From positions 1 to 39,742 of the forward strand of contig JAYVOC010000102.1 of NCBI GenBank assembly GCA_043758125.1: a DNA stretch of 39,742 nucleotides, written 5' to 3'. The DNA comes from JANXSD01 sp043758125 (GTDB lineage: Bacteria > Bacteroidota > Bacteroidia > AKYH767-A > OLB10). A model generated the notes under the pieces. That model was not told where the DNA came from, ran no database searches, and saw only the letters and a list, made by a program, of their open reading frames with translations. The position numbers and the translations under genes are program-made. Positions 22,992 to 32,444 of the stretch are shown here, in pieces. The first letter of the stretch is position 1, and the number at the start of each line of letters is the position of its first letter.

Positions 22992-24437
22992 ATGCAGAAA
23001 ATTCAAAATTATATTAACGGAAAATTGATCGCGCCACAAAGCAATCAGTACATCGATAATATAAATCCAGCAACAGGTAAAGTGTATAGTTTTATTCCTG
23101 ATAGTGATGAACGTGATGTTGAATTAGCTGTTAGTGCTGCAACAAATGCTTTTCCGAAATGGAGTGCAATGTCATCCGAAAAAAGATCTGGATTATTAAT
23201 TAAACTTAGTGATCTTATAAGTCAACATCTAGAACGCTTTGCAATTGCTGAATCAATTGATAATGGTAAGCCAGTTTGGTTAGCGCGACAAGTGGATATT
23301 CCACGTGCAGTTGCAAACTTTCATTTTTATGCTACCGCTGCATTACATCTTTCTACTGAAACATATTCGATGGGAGATATTGCTTTGAATTATACTTTGA
23401 GAACCCCTATAGGAATCGCTGGATGTATTTCACCATGGAATCTTCCATTATATCTTTTCACTTGGAAAATTGCACCTGCACTTGCATCAGGAAATTGTGT
23501 TGTTGCAAAACCTTCTGAAATAACACCAATGACAGCTTATTTGTTATCTGAGTTAGCAATTGAAGCTGGTATCCCTCCAGGAGTATTAAACATTGTTCAC
23601 GGCTACGGACATAAAGTAGGAAAAGCAATTGTTGCTCATCCAAAAATTCCAGCCATTTCTTTTACTGGAGGAACAAAAACAGGAGAAGAAATTGCGCATG
23701 TTGCAGCTCCAATGTTTAAGAAGTTATCTTTAGAACTAGGAGGAAAAAATCCTAATATTATTTTTGCTGATTGTGATTTTGAAAAGGCATTAAATACAAC
23801 AGTTCGTTCTTCGTTTTCTAATCAAGGTGAAATATGTTTGTGTGGATCAAGAATATTTATTGAACGTTCTATCTATGATAAATTTAAAAATGCTTTTGTT
23901 GAAGAAATAAAAAAGTTAAAAGTAGGGAACCCATTACAAGATGAAAGTTGGCTAGGTGCAATTGTTTCAAAACCACATCTTGAAAAAATTTTATTCTATA
24001 TCGATTTAGCAAAACAAGAAGGTGGAAAAATTCTTTGTGGTGGAAATCAACTAATCTTAACTGGAGAAAATAGTGAAGGTTATTTTTTAGAACCCACTGT
24101 TATCGAAGGATTGAAATATGATTGTAGAACGAATCAAGAAGAAATATTTGGGCCCGTAGTTACCTTACAACCATTTGATGAAGTAGACGAAGTATTAATG
24201 TATGCAAATAGCACCTCTTACGGATTGGCAGCAACTGTATGGACGGAAAATTTAACAAGAGCACATACTGTTGCGGCTAGATTACATTCGGGAATTGTAT
24301 GGGTAAACTGTTGGTTACTTCGTGATTTACGAACTCCATTCGGCGGAGTAAAAAATTCAGGCGTTGGACGAGAAGGTGGATTCGAAGCGCTAAAATTTTT
24401 TACAGAAGAAAAAAATGTCTGTATTCGATTAGCATAA
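22992..24437 (+). CDS. nbaE: 2-aminomuconate 6-semialdehyde dehydrogenase (ALDH8-like)
   Basis: NAD-dependent oxidation of 2-aminomuconate semialdehyde to 2-aminomuconate, the step after ACMSD. The ALDH core is complete: SPWN (Asn150), FTGGTKTG (224-231), LELGGKN with Glu248, and the catalytic loop NQGEICLCGSR with Cys282. That loop is the one seen in ALDH8A1/aminomuconate-semialdehyde dehydrogenases rather than the common QCC form. Length 481 is normal. It starts 47 bases after the MFS gene and may be read from the same transcript. A hydroxymuconate-semialdehyde dehydrogenase is the main alternative, but the presence of nbaC and ACMSD favours this call. Confidence 0.88.
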   Translation: MQKIQNYINGKLIAPQSNQYIDNINPATGKVYSFIPDSDERDVELAVSAATNAFPKWSAMSSEKRSGLLIKLSDLISQHLERFAIAESIDNGKPVWLARQVDIPRAVANFHFYATAALHLSTETYSMGDIALNYTLRTPIGIAGCISPWNLPLYLFTWKIAPALASGNCVVAKPSEITPMTAYLLSELAIEAGIPPGVLNIVHGYGHKVGKAIVAHPKIPAISFTGGTKTGEEIAHVAAPMFKKLSLELGGKNPNIIFADCDFEKALNTTVRSSFSNQGEICLCGSRIFIERSIYDKFKNAFVEEIKKLKVGNPLQDESWLGAIVSKPHLEKILFYIDLAKQEGGKILCGGNQLILTGENSEGYFLEPTVIEGLKYDCRTNQEEIFGPVVTLQPFDEVDEVLMYANSTSYGLAATVWTENLTRAHTVAARLHSGIVWVNCWLLRDLRTPFGGVKNSGVGREGGFEALKFFTEEKNVCIRLA

Positions 24438-24470
24438 ATTCAAAATAAACTAAATAATTTTTTTTTCAAA

Positions 24471-25334
24471 ATGATAACTCTTCAAAACGATCAAATACAA
24501 ATTGAAGTAAAGCCTCTTGGTGCTGAACTTTGTAGCATATTTCATATAAGCAATCAACTAGAATATATGTGGCAAGCTGGTAGCGATTGGCCAAAGCATT
24601 CACCACTATTATTTCCAATTGTTGGTCAGTTGAAGGATAATTATTTTAAATACAAAGGACAAAAATTTGTATTACCTAGACATGGTTTTGCAAGAGAAAA
24701 GAATTTCTCACTAATTGAACAGGGACCTAACCGATTAGTATTTAAATTAACACAAGACGAAGAAACATTAAAGATTTATCCATTTCATTTTAACTTAGAA
24801 GTGGAATATGCTTTACGTGATGATACTGTTGTGATAACCTACGTTGTAGAAAATACGAATGTAGAGAATCTTTATTTTTCTATAGGTGCGCATCCAGCCT
24901 TCAAAGTGCCATTGTTAGAAAATGAAAATTATGCTGATTATAAATTAGTCTTTGAAAATGACGTTACCGCAGCTACATGGCCATTAGATAATGGATTAGT
25001 AATGGAAAAATCTAAGTCTATTCTTGATAAGAAAAACGAATTAATTCTAACAAAAGAACTGTTTGCAAAAGACGCATTGGTATTTAAAAATTTTGATAGT
25101 AAATCAATTCAGATAAAAAATAAGAATCATTCACACGGATTGAAATTTAATTTGAATAACGCACCATACCTTGGTCTTTGGGCTGCAAAGAATGCTGATT
25201 TTATTTGTATTGAACCATGGTACGGAATTGCAGATTCGGTAAACTGTAATCAAGAAATAATTTCTAAAGAGGGAATTATTGCACTTGCACCTAATGATGA
25301 ATTCACTTATACGTATTCGATTCAGGTATTTTAA
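24471..25334 (+). CDS. Aldose 1-epimerase (LacX-like) family protein
   Basis: A galactose-mutarotase-fold protein of 287 residues that would interconvert sugar anomers or bind a sugar. The likely catalytic residues are the His in LPRHGFARE (near 70), the His in SIGAHPAFKVP (near 144) and the Glu in CIEPWYG (near 247). WQAGSDWPKHSPLLFPIVGQL near 35-55 places it in the Slr1438/LacX branch. It starts 33 bases after the dehydrogenase gene but has no obvious link to tryptophan breakdown. It ends 2 bases from the convergent cargo gene, with no terminator between. Confidence 0.92.
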   Translation: MITLQNDQIQIEVKPLGAELCSIFHISNQLEYMWQAGSDWPKHSPLLFPIVGQLKDNYFKYKGQKFVLPRHGFAREKNFSLIEQGPNRLVFKLTQDEETLKIYPFHFNLEVEYALRDDTVVITYVVENTNVENLYFSIGAHPAFKVPLLENENYADYKLVFENDVTAATWPLDNGLVMEKSKSILDKKNELILTKELFAKDALVFKNFDSKSIQIKNKNHSHGLKFNLNNAPYLGLWAAKNADFICIEPWYGIADSVNCNQEIISKEGIIALAPNDEFTYTYSIQVF

Positions 25335-25336
25335 TA

Positions 25337-28300
25337 TTAGCGAATTATTGAAACGCGACCAGTATATTCATATTTCTTAGTAGAAAAATCTCTAACATTA
25401 ATTTGATACACATAAGTATCTTCAGGAGCTTCTCTTCCATTAATAGTTCCATCCCACGACTTACTCATCGAGTCACTAGAAAATAATAATTTTCCCCATC
25501 TATCAAAAATATTTATTGCATACGAAGTGATTCCATATCCTTGAACAATAAATTGATCATTTACAACATCATTGTTTGGAGTAAATGCATTCGGGATATA
25601 AATTGTAAAAACATTTTTGATAGTAATAATTTGTTCAGATGTATCTTTACATCCCTCATCACTTGTAACGTATAATGTTATAGGATAAACGCCTGAGTTT
25701 TTATATGTATGATCTGGACTTTCATCTGTAGATATTGCACCATCAGAAAAGATCCACTTATTTATTGCGTTATATGTAGAAGTATTTACGAAAAATATTT
25801 TTGGAAAGAGCATGTCTGGTTCAGTTGGTGTATAATAAAATGAAGCTTCAGGTTTTGGAAATACAGTAATACAATTTGTAATAGTAGTATCATTTTTACA
25901 ACCTAAATTTGTAGTTGCAAATAATAAAACGTTATAGTCACCAGGGGCATTGTATAAATGTGAAGGGTTATTTACAGAATCGGTAATTCCATTCCCAAGT
26001 TGCCATTGAATGGATGAAATAGTTCCATCAATAGAAGTAGATGTGTTATTAAGATTTACAAGAAGAGGTTGGCATCCAGATATGGAGCCAGGTGTAAATG
26101 AAGCGACGGGAATATACCAAACTCGTGATGGATGAATAATTGTATCTAAGCACCCTTGCAACGTCGTAACTATTAACGAGGGATTATAAATTCCGCCATC
26201 TTTATAAATGTGATTGGGGTTTTTCACTGTTGATGAATCGCCATCTCCCGTCATCCATTTCCATTTATTTATTGTGTTACTTCTTACAGTACTTAAATCA
26301 TTAAATCTGGTTGTAATTCCTTGGCATACTGTGTCTGAAATAAATTCCGCAACAGGTTTTGCATATATCGTTATTAGTTTACGAATAGTGTCTTTGCATC
26401 CATCAATTGATTGAACTATTAACTCAGCGTTGTATGTAGTATCATGTGGATAATAGTGAATTGGATTCGCACTATTTGTTGTTGATTGAAGATCTCCAAA
26501 ATTCCAATTGTGATTTAAAATTGTGCTTCCAGTAACGCTGCTTGAATCATAAAATAAAACAGGAAAACCATCGCATACATTATTAGCAAAAAACTTTGCA
26601 ATTGGATTAGAATTAATTTTAATTTTCGCACTAACAGTATCTATACAACCATTATTATTTAGTGAAAGCTGAATATTTTTAATTCCCGCATTATTCCAAC
26701 TTGTGATGTATGGTCCAGCTCCACTTTGCGAACTAGGATTACTAAACGACCAATTAAATACTGTTCCTGCAATAGCAGATCCTACGAAAGCTATTGACCC
26801 TTTTTCATTTTCACAAAGGGCAATTGGTGTATTTAAAATTGCAATAGGTTGTTGATAAATGTCAATAATTTTCAACGCCGTATCACGACATCCATTATCA
26901 TTTATAATAAGTTGAATCGAATCTCTACGTTGATTATTCCATATTAAATTATACGGTCCTTGGCCAGACCCTGTAATAGATTGTCCATTACCAAAATTCC
27001 AATAGTAATTTGCATTCGTACCTGCAATACTTGTTGAACTAATAACAAGTGTATCATTAGAGCAAAGGGTCGAGAAAGAAGTTATTGATGCATTTGGATT
27101 AGCTAAAACTGTAATGGTATCAATTACCGATGATGTACAAAAATGATTATTTATCGTTAGTGATATTGCCTTTTTACCAGGTGAGTTCCAGCTTGCAACA
27201 ATTGGCCCAGCACCTGAACCTTGTTGCGAAAATGTATTATTCATTGTCCAATTGTAAACTGATCCCGCAATTGCACTGCCAGTAAATGAAACTGTATTAT
27301 TTGCAAGTTCACAGATAGTAGGAGTAAATGATAACGCCGCAATCGGTTGTTGATACGAATGAAAAATAGAGAAAGAAGTATCCTTACAACCGTTATCGTT
27401 AACAAAAACTTTTACAGAATCAGTGAATTGATTTGACCATGATAATTGATATGGCCCAACACCAGTTCCAGAAATTAAATTTCCATTTCCCAAATCCCAA
27501 TTATACGTTGCATTCACACTTCCTGTTCCAGTATAATTTATTGTGATTGTATCACCAGTACAAAAATCAGGTATTGCACTAATGGAAGCAACGGGTAAAG
27601 AATTTATTGTTATTGGTTTTATACTTGATGTTGAACATCCGCTATCTGAAACTGTTAATGTATAATTTGTAAGACCTATCCCTCCTGCTTTTAGTTGATA
27701 CGGTCCCTTTCCTGATCCTGAAATGATATTACTTGATCCAAAATTCCAAACATAGTTTGCTGTTGTGCTACTATAATTTCCAGTATAGCTTGCATTAAAA
27801 ATATCATTCACACAAGCTGTTACAGGAATTAAAAATGTGCTAACAGGTGAAGGTTTCACATGAATAATTTGATTGCTTGCTGCAGATACACATGTGTTTT
27901 GTGAAACTGTTAATGCAATTAGATAATTTCCCGAATTAGAAAACGAAACTTTATACGGACCAACTCCTGTTCCTGAAACAATTGTTCCTCCAGAAAAATT
28001 CCAATTATAATTTCCAGTAATAGTGTTTCCAGAATAGTTGATGTTAACTGTATCGCCTTGGCAAGATGAAAGTGTTGATATAGAAAATGGAGATGTTGGA
28101 AATGGATTTATTGTTACAACAACTGTATCATGCAAAATGCAAGTAGTGCCATTATCTGCTGTAACAACATAATTATAACTTACAGGTGATGTACCATTGT
28201 TTGTTAGTGCAATACTTGGATTTGATATGGCTGCATTACTTAATCCTGTTGCAGGACTCCACGAATAATTCCATCCAACAGTTGATGCACCACCAATAAA

Positions 28301-29155
28301 TGAATTTAGATTTACACATGCACTTAAATCACTTCCTGCAGTTACAATTGCTGTTGATGATAAACTTCCAGCTTCAATAAATACTCCAGAATTAAGTGCA
28401 GAATCAGCGCCATCAGCAATTGCAATTTTTAAATGATAAGTAAGACATCGTGTAACAATTATTTCTGCTGTTAAGATCGTTGTTAAGCCATCGTATTGAA
28501 TATCCAATCCTCCAGTATTGTCAATATAAAAGCTAGAATTTGTTAAACCACAATTTGTACTTGGAGGCCCACTTACCGATGCTCCAACACTTCCATTATT
28601 AACAGTATTTATTGCAACTGGTGATGTGGTTCCTGGAATCAATGCTAAGTTTGATTTACCAACAATGCCCGGACCACTAATAAAAAAACCAAAGAGATCA
28701 TTGAATTCAGAACAAACAAATTCAGGATATTCTTCACTTGCAAAAACATACCGAAATGTTAACGTATCACTTTGTGGAATAAAATCAAACTCTAAAACAG
28801 CAGCATCAAAAGTTTGTACTCCAGTTAATGATTCCAAATCTAAATCACCAGCACTATTAAATTGTGTACTTGATGCACTATTATCATTTGGGCCAATCGA
28901 CTGAACAGCTTCACCAGTAGTAAGTACAATTCCAGAATTTAATCCCAATACTGTTCCTACTGAATTGAAACTTCCCGAAGCGATAGGCATTCCAATATAC
29001 GAAGCATTAAAAACAGTTACTCCAGGACCAGCAATTATGCTAGCCATTTGATAAGCCGAAATAGACGGAACGACAGTTAATTGAGCATGAACCCTTATTC
29101 CGCAAAAGCAGAGCAAACATAGTATCACAATAGACTTAGCAATCGTATTGACCAT
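25337..29155 (-). CDS. Giant secreted type IX cargo: choice-of-anchor L plus PKD/Ig-like repeats and gliding-type C-terminal sorting domain
   Basis: A 1272-residue surface or secreted protein. Signal peptide 1-24 (ends HA before QLTV). Residues about 27-265 match the choice-of-anchor L domain (VLTTGEA, FRYVFASEEYPEFVCSEFND, AIADGADSALNSGVFIEAGSL). About 265-860 holds Ig/PKD-like repeats of roughly 80-90 residues, six of which carry a G(S/T)GxGP(Y/I) turn followed by a conserved Cys. About 860-1180 holds classical PKD units (WNFGD, HIYKDGGIY, HTYKNSGVY). The end (about 1182-1272: IPNAFTPNNDVVNDQF, FDRWGKLLF, SWDG, YVYQINV) is the gliding motility-associated type B sorting domain. Likely role: adhesion or matrix. 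Confidence 0.93.
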   Translation of the reverse strand: MVNTIAKSIVILCLLCFCGIRVHAQLTVVPSISAYQMASIIAGPGVTVFNASYIGMPIASGSFNSVGTVLGLNSGIVLTTGEAVQSIGPNDNSASSTQFNSAGDLDLESLTGVQTFDAAVLEFDFIPQSDTLTFRYVFASEEYPEFVCSEFNDLFGFFISGPGIVGKSNLALIPGTTSPVAINTVNNGSVGASVSGPPSTNCGLTNSSFYIDNTGGLDIQYDGLTTILTAEIIVTRCLTYHLKIAIADGADSALNSGVFIEAGSLSSTAIVTAGSDLSACVNLNSFIGGASTVGWNYSWSPATGLSNAAISNPSIALTNNGTSPVSYNYVVTADNGTTCILHDTVVVTINPFPTSPFSISTLSSCQGDTVNINYSGNTITGNYNWNFSGGTIVSGTGVGPYKVSFSNSGNYLIALTVSQNTCVSAASNQIIHVKPSPVSTFLIPVTACVNDIFNASYTGNYSSTTANYVWNFGSSNIISGSGKGPYQLKAGGIGLTNYTLTVSDSGCSTSSIKPITINSLPVASISAIPDFCTGDTITINYTGTGSVNATYNWDLGNGNLISGTGVGPYQLSWSNQFTDSVKVFVNDNGCKDTSFSIFHSYQQPIAALSFTPTICELANNTVSFTGSAIAGSVYNWTMNNTFSQQGSGAGPIVASWNSPGKKAISLTINNHFCTSSVIDTITVLANPNASITSFSTLCSNDTLVISSTSIAGTNANYYWNFGNGQSITGSGQGPYNLIWNNQRRDSIQLIINDNGCRDTALKIIDIYQQPIAILNTPIALCENEKGSIAFVGSAIAGTVFNWSFSNPSSQSGAGPYITSWNNAGIKNIQLSLNNNGCIDTVSAKIKINSNPIAKFFANNVCDGFPVLFYDSSSVTGSTILNHNWNFGDLQSTTNSANPIHYYPHDTTYNAELIVQSIDGCKDTIRKLITIYAKPVAEFISDTVCQGITTRFNDLSTVRSNTINKWKWMTGDGDSSTVKNPNHIYKDGGIYNPSLIVTTLQGCLDTIIHPSRVWYIPVASFTPGSISGCQPLLVNLNNTSTSIDGTISSIQWQLGNGITDSVNNPSHLYNAPGDYNVLLFATTNLGCKNDTTITNCITVFPKPEASFYYTPTEPDMLFPKIFFVNTSTYNAINKWIFSDGAISTDESPDHTYKNSGVYPITLYVTSDEGCKDTSEQIITIKNVFTIYIPNAFTPNNDVVNDQFIVQGYGITSYAINIFDRWGKLLFSSDSMSKSWDGTINGREAPEDTYVYQINVRDFSTKKYEYTGRVSIIR

Positions 29156-29444
29156 GATAGTTTTTTAACTCAAAAACGTATATTATGAAGTGATTTTGCT
29201 ATAATTAATTAACAGTAAAAAAAGAGTAAATCACTGCGCTTTCACACGCAAGTAATTTTAACAAGTACAAGATAGCATTTTTCTGTTTTCAATTACAGAA
29301 AAGCAAACTGAATACGGCTTATATTGAGATGAAATGGTCAAAAGGATTGATGCCCGAATATTGAAAGGCCTGAGAATTCCTTAAAAAACGACTTTTTTAG
29401 GCGTTCTAAAGGTTGTTGAGTGTATTTCTACCTCTTATTATTTG
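29156..29444. other. Divergent intergenic region with two hairpins
   Basis: Between the cargo gene and the ALDH7 gene. TTTTCTGT (29279-29286) pairs with ACAGAAAA (29295-29302), and CCTTAAAAAA (29379-29388) pairs with TTTTTTAGG (29393-29401, one bulged T) just upstream of the ALDH7 promoter element. No gene is seen, and no clear promoter for the cargo gene was found. Confidence 0.4.
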
Positions 29445-29452
29445 TAACTTTG
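29445..29452 (+). promoter_or_regulatory. -7 element TAACTTTG for the ALDH7 gene
   Basis: Exact TAnnTTTG match, 24 bases before the ATG at 29477. An in-frame GTG at 29420 lies upstream of it and so is unlikely to be the start. Confidence 0.5.
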
Positions 29453-29476
29453 CAGCGCTTTAAAAAAATAGAATTC

Positions 29477-31042
29477 ATGAAACAGGAAACGATGGTTGCA
29501 AACGACTTCCAGATTGCTGAAACACTAAAACATTTAGGTATTCAGGAAATAAATAATGGTGCTTGTACAGGCACAAAATGGCTCAATACATCAGGTGATA
29601 TCATCGAATCGTATTCTCCAGCCGATGGTGCGCTGATTGCTAAAATTCGTCAGGCTACAGCCGATGATTATGAAAAAATTATTCTTACATCACAAGAAGC
29701 TTTTAAAACATGGAGAATGATACCTGCTCCTAAAAGAGGCGAAATTGTTCGTCAGATTGGTGATGCATTACGTGCAAATAAAGAACCTCTCGGAAGATTA
29801 GTGTCGTATGAGATGGGGAAAATTTATCAAGAAGGGTTAGGCGAAGTTCAAGAGATGATTGATATCTGCGATTTTGCAGTGGGTCTTTCTCGTCAGCTTT
29901 ACGGATTAACAATGTCGAGTGAACGCGTTCGTCATCGTATGTTTGAACAATGGCATCCAATGGGAATTGTTGGTGTAATTTCAGCATTCAATTTTCCTGT
30001 TGCAGTTTGGAGTTGGAATGCAATGTTAGCGATGGTATGTGGTGATGTTGTTGTATGGAAACCAAGTTCAAAAGTGATGTTGTGTTCTATCGCTGTTCAT
30101 CATATTATTCAAGATGTATTGAAGAAAAACGAAGTGCCAGAAGGTGTGGTAAATCTTGTTGCTGGTGGATCTAAATATGTTGGTGATAATTTCCTTGCCG
30201 ATAATCGTGTTCCCTTAATTTCTGCTACAGGTTCAACAAGAGTTGGTCGCCGTGTGGGAAAAATTGTTGGTGAACGTTTAGGAAAATCTTTATTAGAATT
30301 AGGAGGTAATAATGCAATCATCATCAGCGAAAAAGCAGATCTTGACATGGCATTGCGCGCTACATTATTTGGTGCTGCAGGAACAGCAGGTCAACGTTGC
30401 ACAACAACACGCAGATTGATAATTCATGAAAGTATTTACAATGGTTTTGTTGAGAAATTAAAAACTGCATACTCACATATTCGTATCGGACATCCTTTAG
30501 ATTCAAAAACATTAGTAGGACCATTGATCGATACAAATGCAGTAAATGATTTTACAAATGCAATTGAAAAAGCAAAACAAGAAGGTGGTAAAGTTATTTT
30601 TGGTGGTGATGTATTAAGTGGTGATGGATACGAATCAGGATGTTATGTTGTACCATGTTTAATAGAAGCAAAAAATAGTTTTCACATCGTTCAAGAAGAA
30701 ACTTTTGCACCAATTTTATATTTGATGAAATATAAAACGATTGATGAAGCAATAACGATGCAAAATGATGTTCCTCAAGGATTGTCGTCTTCCATTTTTA
30801 CTCGAGATATGTTAGAAGCAGAAGCATTTTTATGTCCCGAAGGTTCAGATTGTGGTATTGCAAATATTAATATCGGAACATCAGGTGCAGAAATCGGTGG
30901 AGCATTTGGAGGAGAAAAAGAAACTGGCGGAGGAAGAGAATCAGGATCTGATAGCTGGAAGATTTACATGCGTCGTCAAACTAATACTGTAAATTATTCA
31001 ACAGAATTACCATTGGCACAAGGAATAAAATTTGATTTCTAA
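29477..31042 (+). CDS. amaB: Alpha-aminoadipic semialdehyde / piperideine-6-carboxylate dehydrogenase (ALDH7 family)
   Basis: NAD-dependent oxidation of 2-aminoadipate semialdehyde in lysine breakdown; members can also act on other aldehydes. Counting from the ATG at 29477 (521 aa): Asn172 in SAFNFPVAVWSWN, Glu274 in LLELGGNNA and catalytic Cys308 in GTAGQRCTTTRR. The WSWNAMLAMVCGD and GEKETGGGRESGSD segments are specific to the antiquitin (ALDH7A1) branch. A GTG at 29420 would add 19 residues but lies before the promoter element. It stands alone, with its own terminator at 31062. The substrate is assigned by family, not shown here. Confidence 0.9.
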   Translation: MKQETMVANDFQIAETLKHLGIQEINNGACTGTKWLNTSGDIIESYSPADGALIAKIRQATADDYEKIILTSQEAFKTWRMIPAPKRGEIVRQIGDALRANKEPLGRLVSYEMGKIYQEGLGEVQEMIDICDFAVGLSRQLYGLTMSSERVRHRMFEQWHPMGIVGVISAFNFPVAVWSWNAMLAMVCGDVVVWKPSSKVMLCSIAVHHIIQDVLKKNEVPEGVVNLVAGGSKYVGDNFLADNRVPLISATGSTRVGRRVGKIVGERLGKSLLELGGNNAIIISEKADLDMALRATLFGAAGTAGQRCTTTRRLIIHESIYNGFVEKLKTAYSHIRIGHPLDSKTLVGPLIDTNAVNDFTNAIEKAKQEGGKVIFGGDVLSGDGYESGCYVVPCLIEAKNSFHIVQEETFAPILYLMKYKTIDEAITMQNDVPQGLSSSIFTRDMLEAEAFLCPEGSDCGIANINIGTSGAEIGGAFGGEKETGGGRESGSDSWKIYMRRQTNTVNYSTELPLAQGIKFDF

Positions 31043-31061
31043 AAGCATTAAGTTATAAATG

Positions 31062-31102
31062 AAAAGCTGGTCATGAATTTAATTTCTCGACCAGCTTTTT
31101 TA
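31062..31102 (+). terminator. Rho-independent terminator after the ALDH7 gene
   Basis: AAAAGCTGGTC (31062-31072) pairs perfectly with 31089-31099 around a 16-base loop, followed by T residues. It lies 20 bases after the stop codon. Confidence 0.88.
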
Positions 31103-31175
31103 TTAGTTTTATATTTTACTTCAAAAAATTTTAGAAGTTTAATGTTATCATAAAACGAATCGCAACATTGAAATA

Positions 31176-31183
31176 TAAATTTG
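31176..31183 (+). promoter_or_regulatory. -7 element TAAATTTG before the lipase gene
   Basis: Exact TAnnTTTG match ending 5 bases before the ATG at 31188, which would make the mRNA leaderless. In such AT-rich DNA a chance match is possible. Confidence 0.3.
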
Positions 31184-31187
31184 AAAT

Positions 31188-32282
31188 ATGAAATCACGTA
31201 ATTTATTATTAGTAATTATTCTTTCTGTTTTTTTTAATCAAACATCAACTGCTCAAAAGTTAAAATCAGGATTTGATAAACGTGAGTATATTGAAATGTT
31301 AAAAATTACTACGTATCAAGTTTCTAAGGAAAAATATAAACACAATATTCCTTATCCCGAACATTTTAAAATGGTGTATCGCTCGCCTATTATGGGACTT
31401 GATAACCGTTGGGATTTATGGATTAACGACGACTCCATCGCTGTGATTAGTATCAGAGGAACGAATGCAAGCTCTTTAAGCTGGCTCGCCAATTTTTACT
31501 CTGCAATGGTTCCTGCTCAAGGTGAATTAATATTAAATGATAGCTTAAAATTTAATTATCATGTTGCAGATAATCCTAAAGCAACTGTGCATGTAGGTTG
31601 GCTCGCAGCAACAGGATTTCTTGCAAATGATATTATTCCAAAAATTGATTCCTGTTATAAAAAGGGAATTAAAAATTATATTTTACTAGGACATAGTCAA
31701 GGTGGTGGAATTGATTATTTGTTGACTGCACACTTATATGATTTGATAAAAAGAAATATTCTTCCAAATGATATTCGATTAAAAACATATTGTAGTGCAG
31801 CTCCTAAACCAGGGAATTTATATTTTGCTTATGATTATGAAAGTACCACTGCTGGTGGTTGGGCGTTCAATATTGTAAACACTGCTGATTGGGTTCCTGA
31901 AACTCCGTTATCAATTCAAATAGTTTCTGACATTAATACAACGAATCCATTTACAGATGCAAAGAAACTTTTCAAGCGACAAAAATTTCCTGTCAATTTA
32001 GTTTTAAAACATGTTTACAATAAATTAAATCGACCATCACAAAAAGCACATCGACAATTCGAAAAGTATTTAGGAAGTAAAGCCTTCAAATTTGTTCACA
32101 AATCATTACCTCAATTTATTGAACCTAAATATGCAAACACTACAAATTATACTCGCGCAGGAAATTTTATTATCCTTAAAGCTGATGAAGCCTATTACAA
32201 ACTTTTTCCAGATAGCAAGGATAACATCTTCGTTCATCATTTTATAGAACCGTATCTTTATCTTACAGAGAAATTACCTTAA
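31188..32282 (+). CDS. Secreted lipase, class 3-like alpha/beta hydrolase
   Basis: A 364-residue exported hydrolase. Signal peptide 1-22 (ends TA before QKLK). The nucleophile elbow LLGHSQGGG puts the catalytic Ser at 170; an upstream oxyanion-type strand ISIRGTN is at 88-93, as in fungal-type (Lipase_3) lipases, and Asp in NTADWVPETP (near 230) followed by a late His (VHHFIEP, near 352) could complete the triad. It stands between two unrelated single genes. Substrate probably an acylglycerol or other ester; not shown by sequence. Confidence 0.87.
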   Translation: MKSRNLLLVIILSVFFNQTSTAQKLKSGFDKREYIEMLKITTYQVSKEKYKHNIPYPEHFKMVYRSPIMGLDNRWDLWINDDSIAVISIRGTNASSLSWLANFYSAMVPAQGELILNDSLKFNYHVADNPKATVHVGWLAATGFLANDIIPKIDSCYKKGIKNYILLGHSQGGGIDYLLTAHLYDLIKRNILPNDIRLKTYCSAAPKPGNLYFAYDYESTTAGGWAFNIVNTADWVPETPLSIQIVSDINTTNPFTDAKKLFKRQKFPVNLVLKHVYNKLNRPSQKAHRQFEKYLGSKAFKFVHKSLPQFIEPKYANTTNYTRAGNFIILKADEAYYKLFPDSKDNIFVHHFIEPYLYLTEKLP

Positions 32283-32417
32283 ATTGCTGATTTTCAATAT
32301 TTAAATTCAAATTGTTAGTTAGCGTTATTATAAGAAATTCATAACCATAAATTCCAAATAGTAGATATGTATAATAACAGTACTAGTATTATATACTCTC
32401 CCTAGAAACATTAACCG

Positions 32418-32425
32418 TATCTTCG
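32418..32425 (+). promoter_or_regulatory. Probable -7 element TATCTTCG for the desaturase
   Basis: One base from TAnnTTTG, 19 bases before the ATG at 32445. Confidence 0.4.
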
Positions 32426-32444
32426 CAACGAAATAATAAAGATT

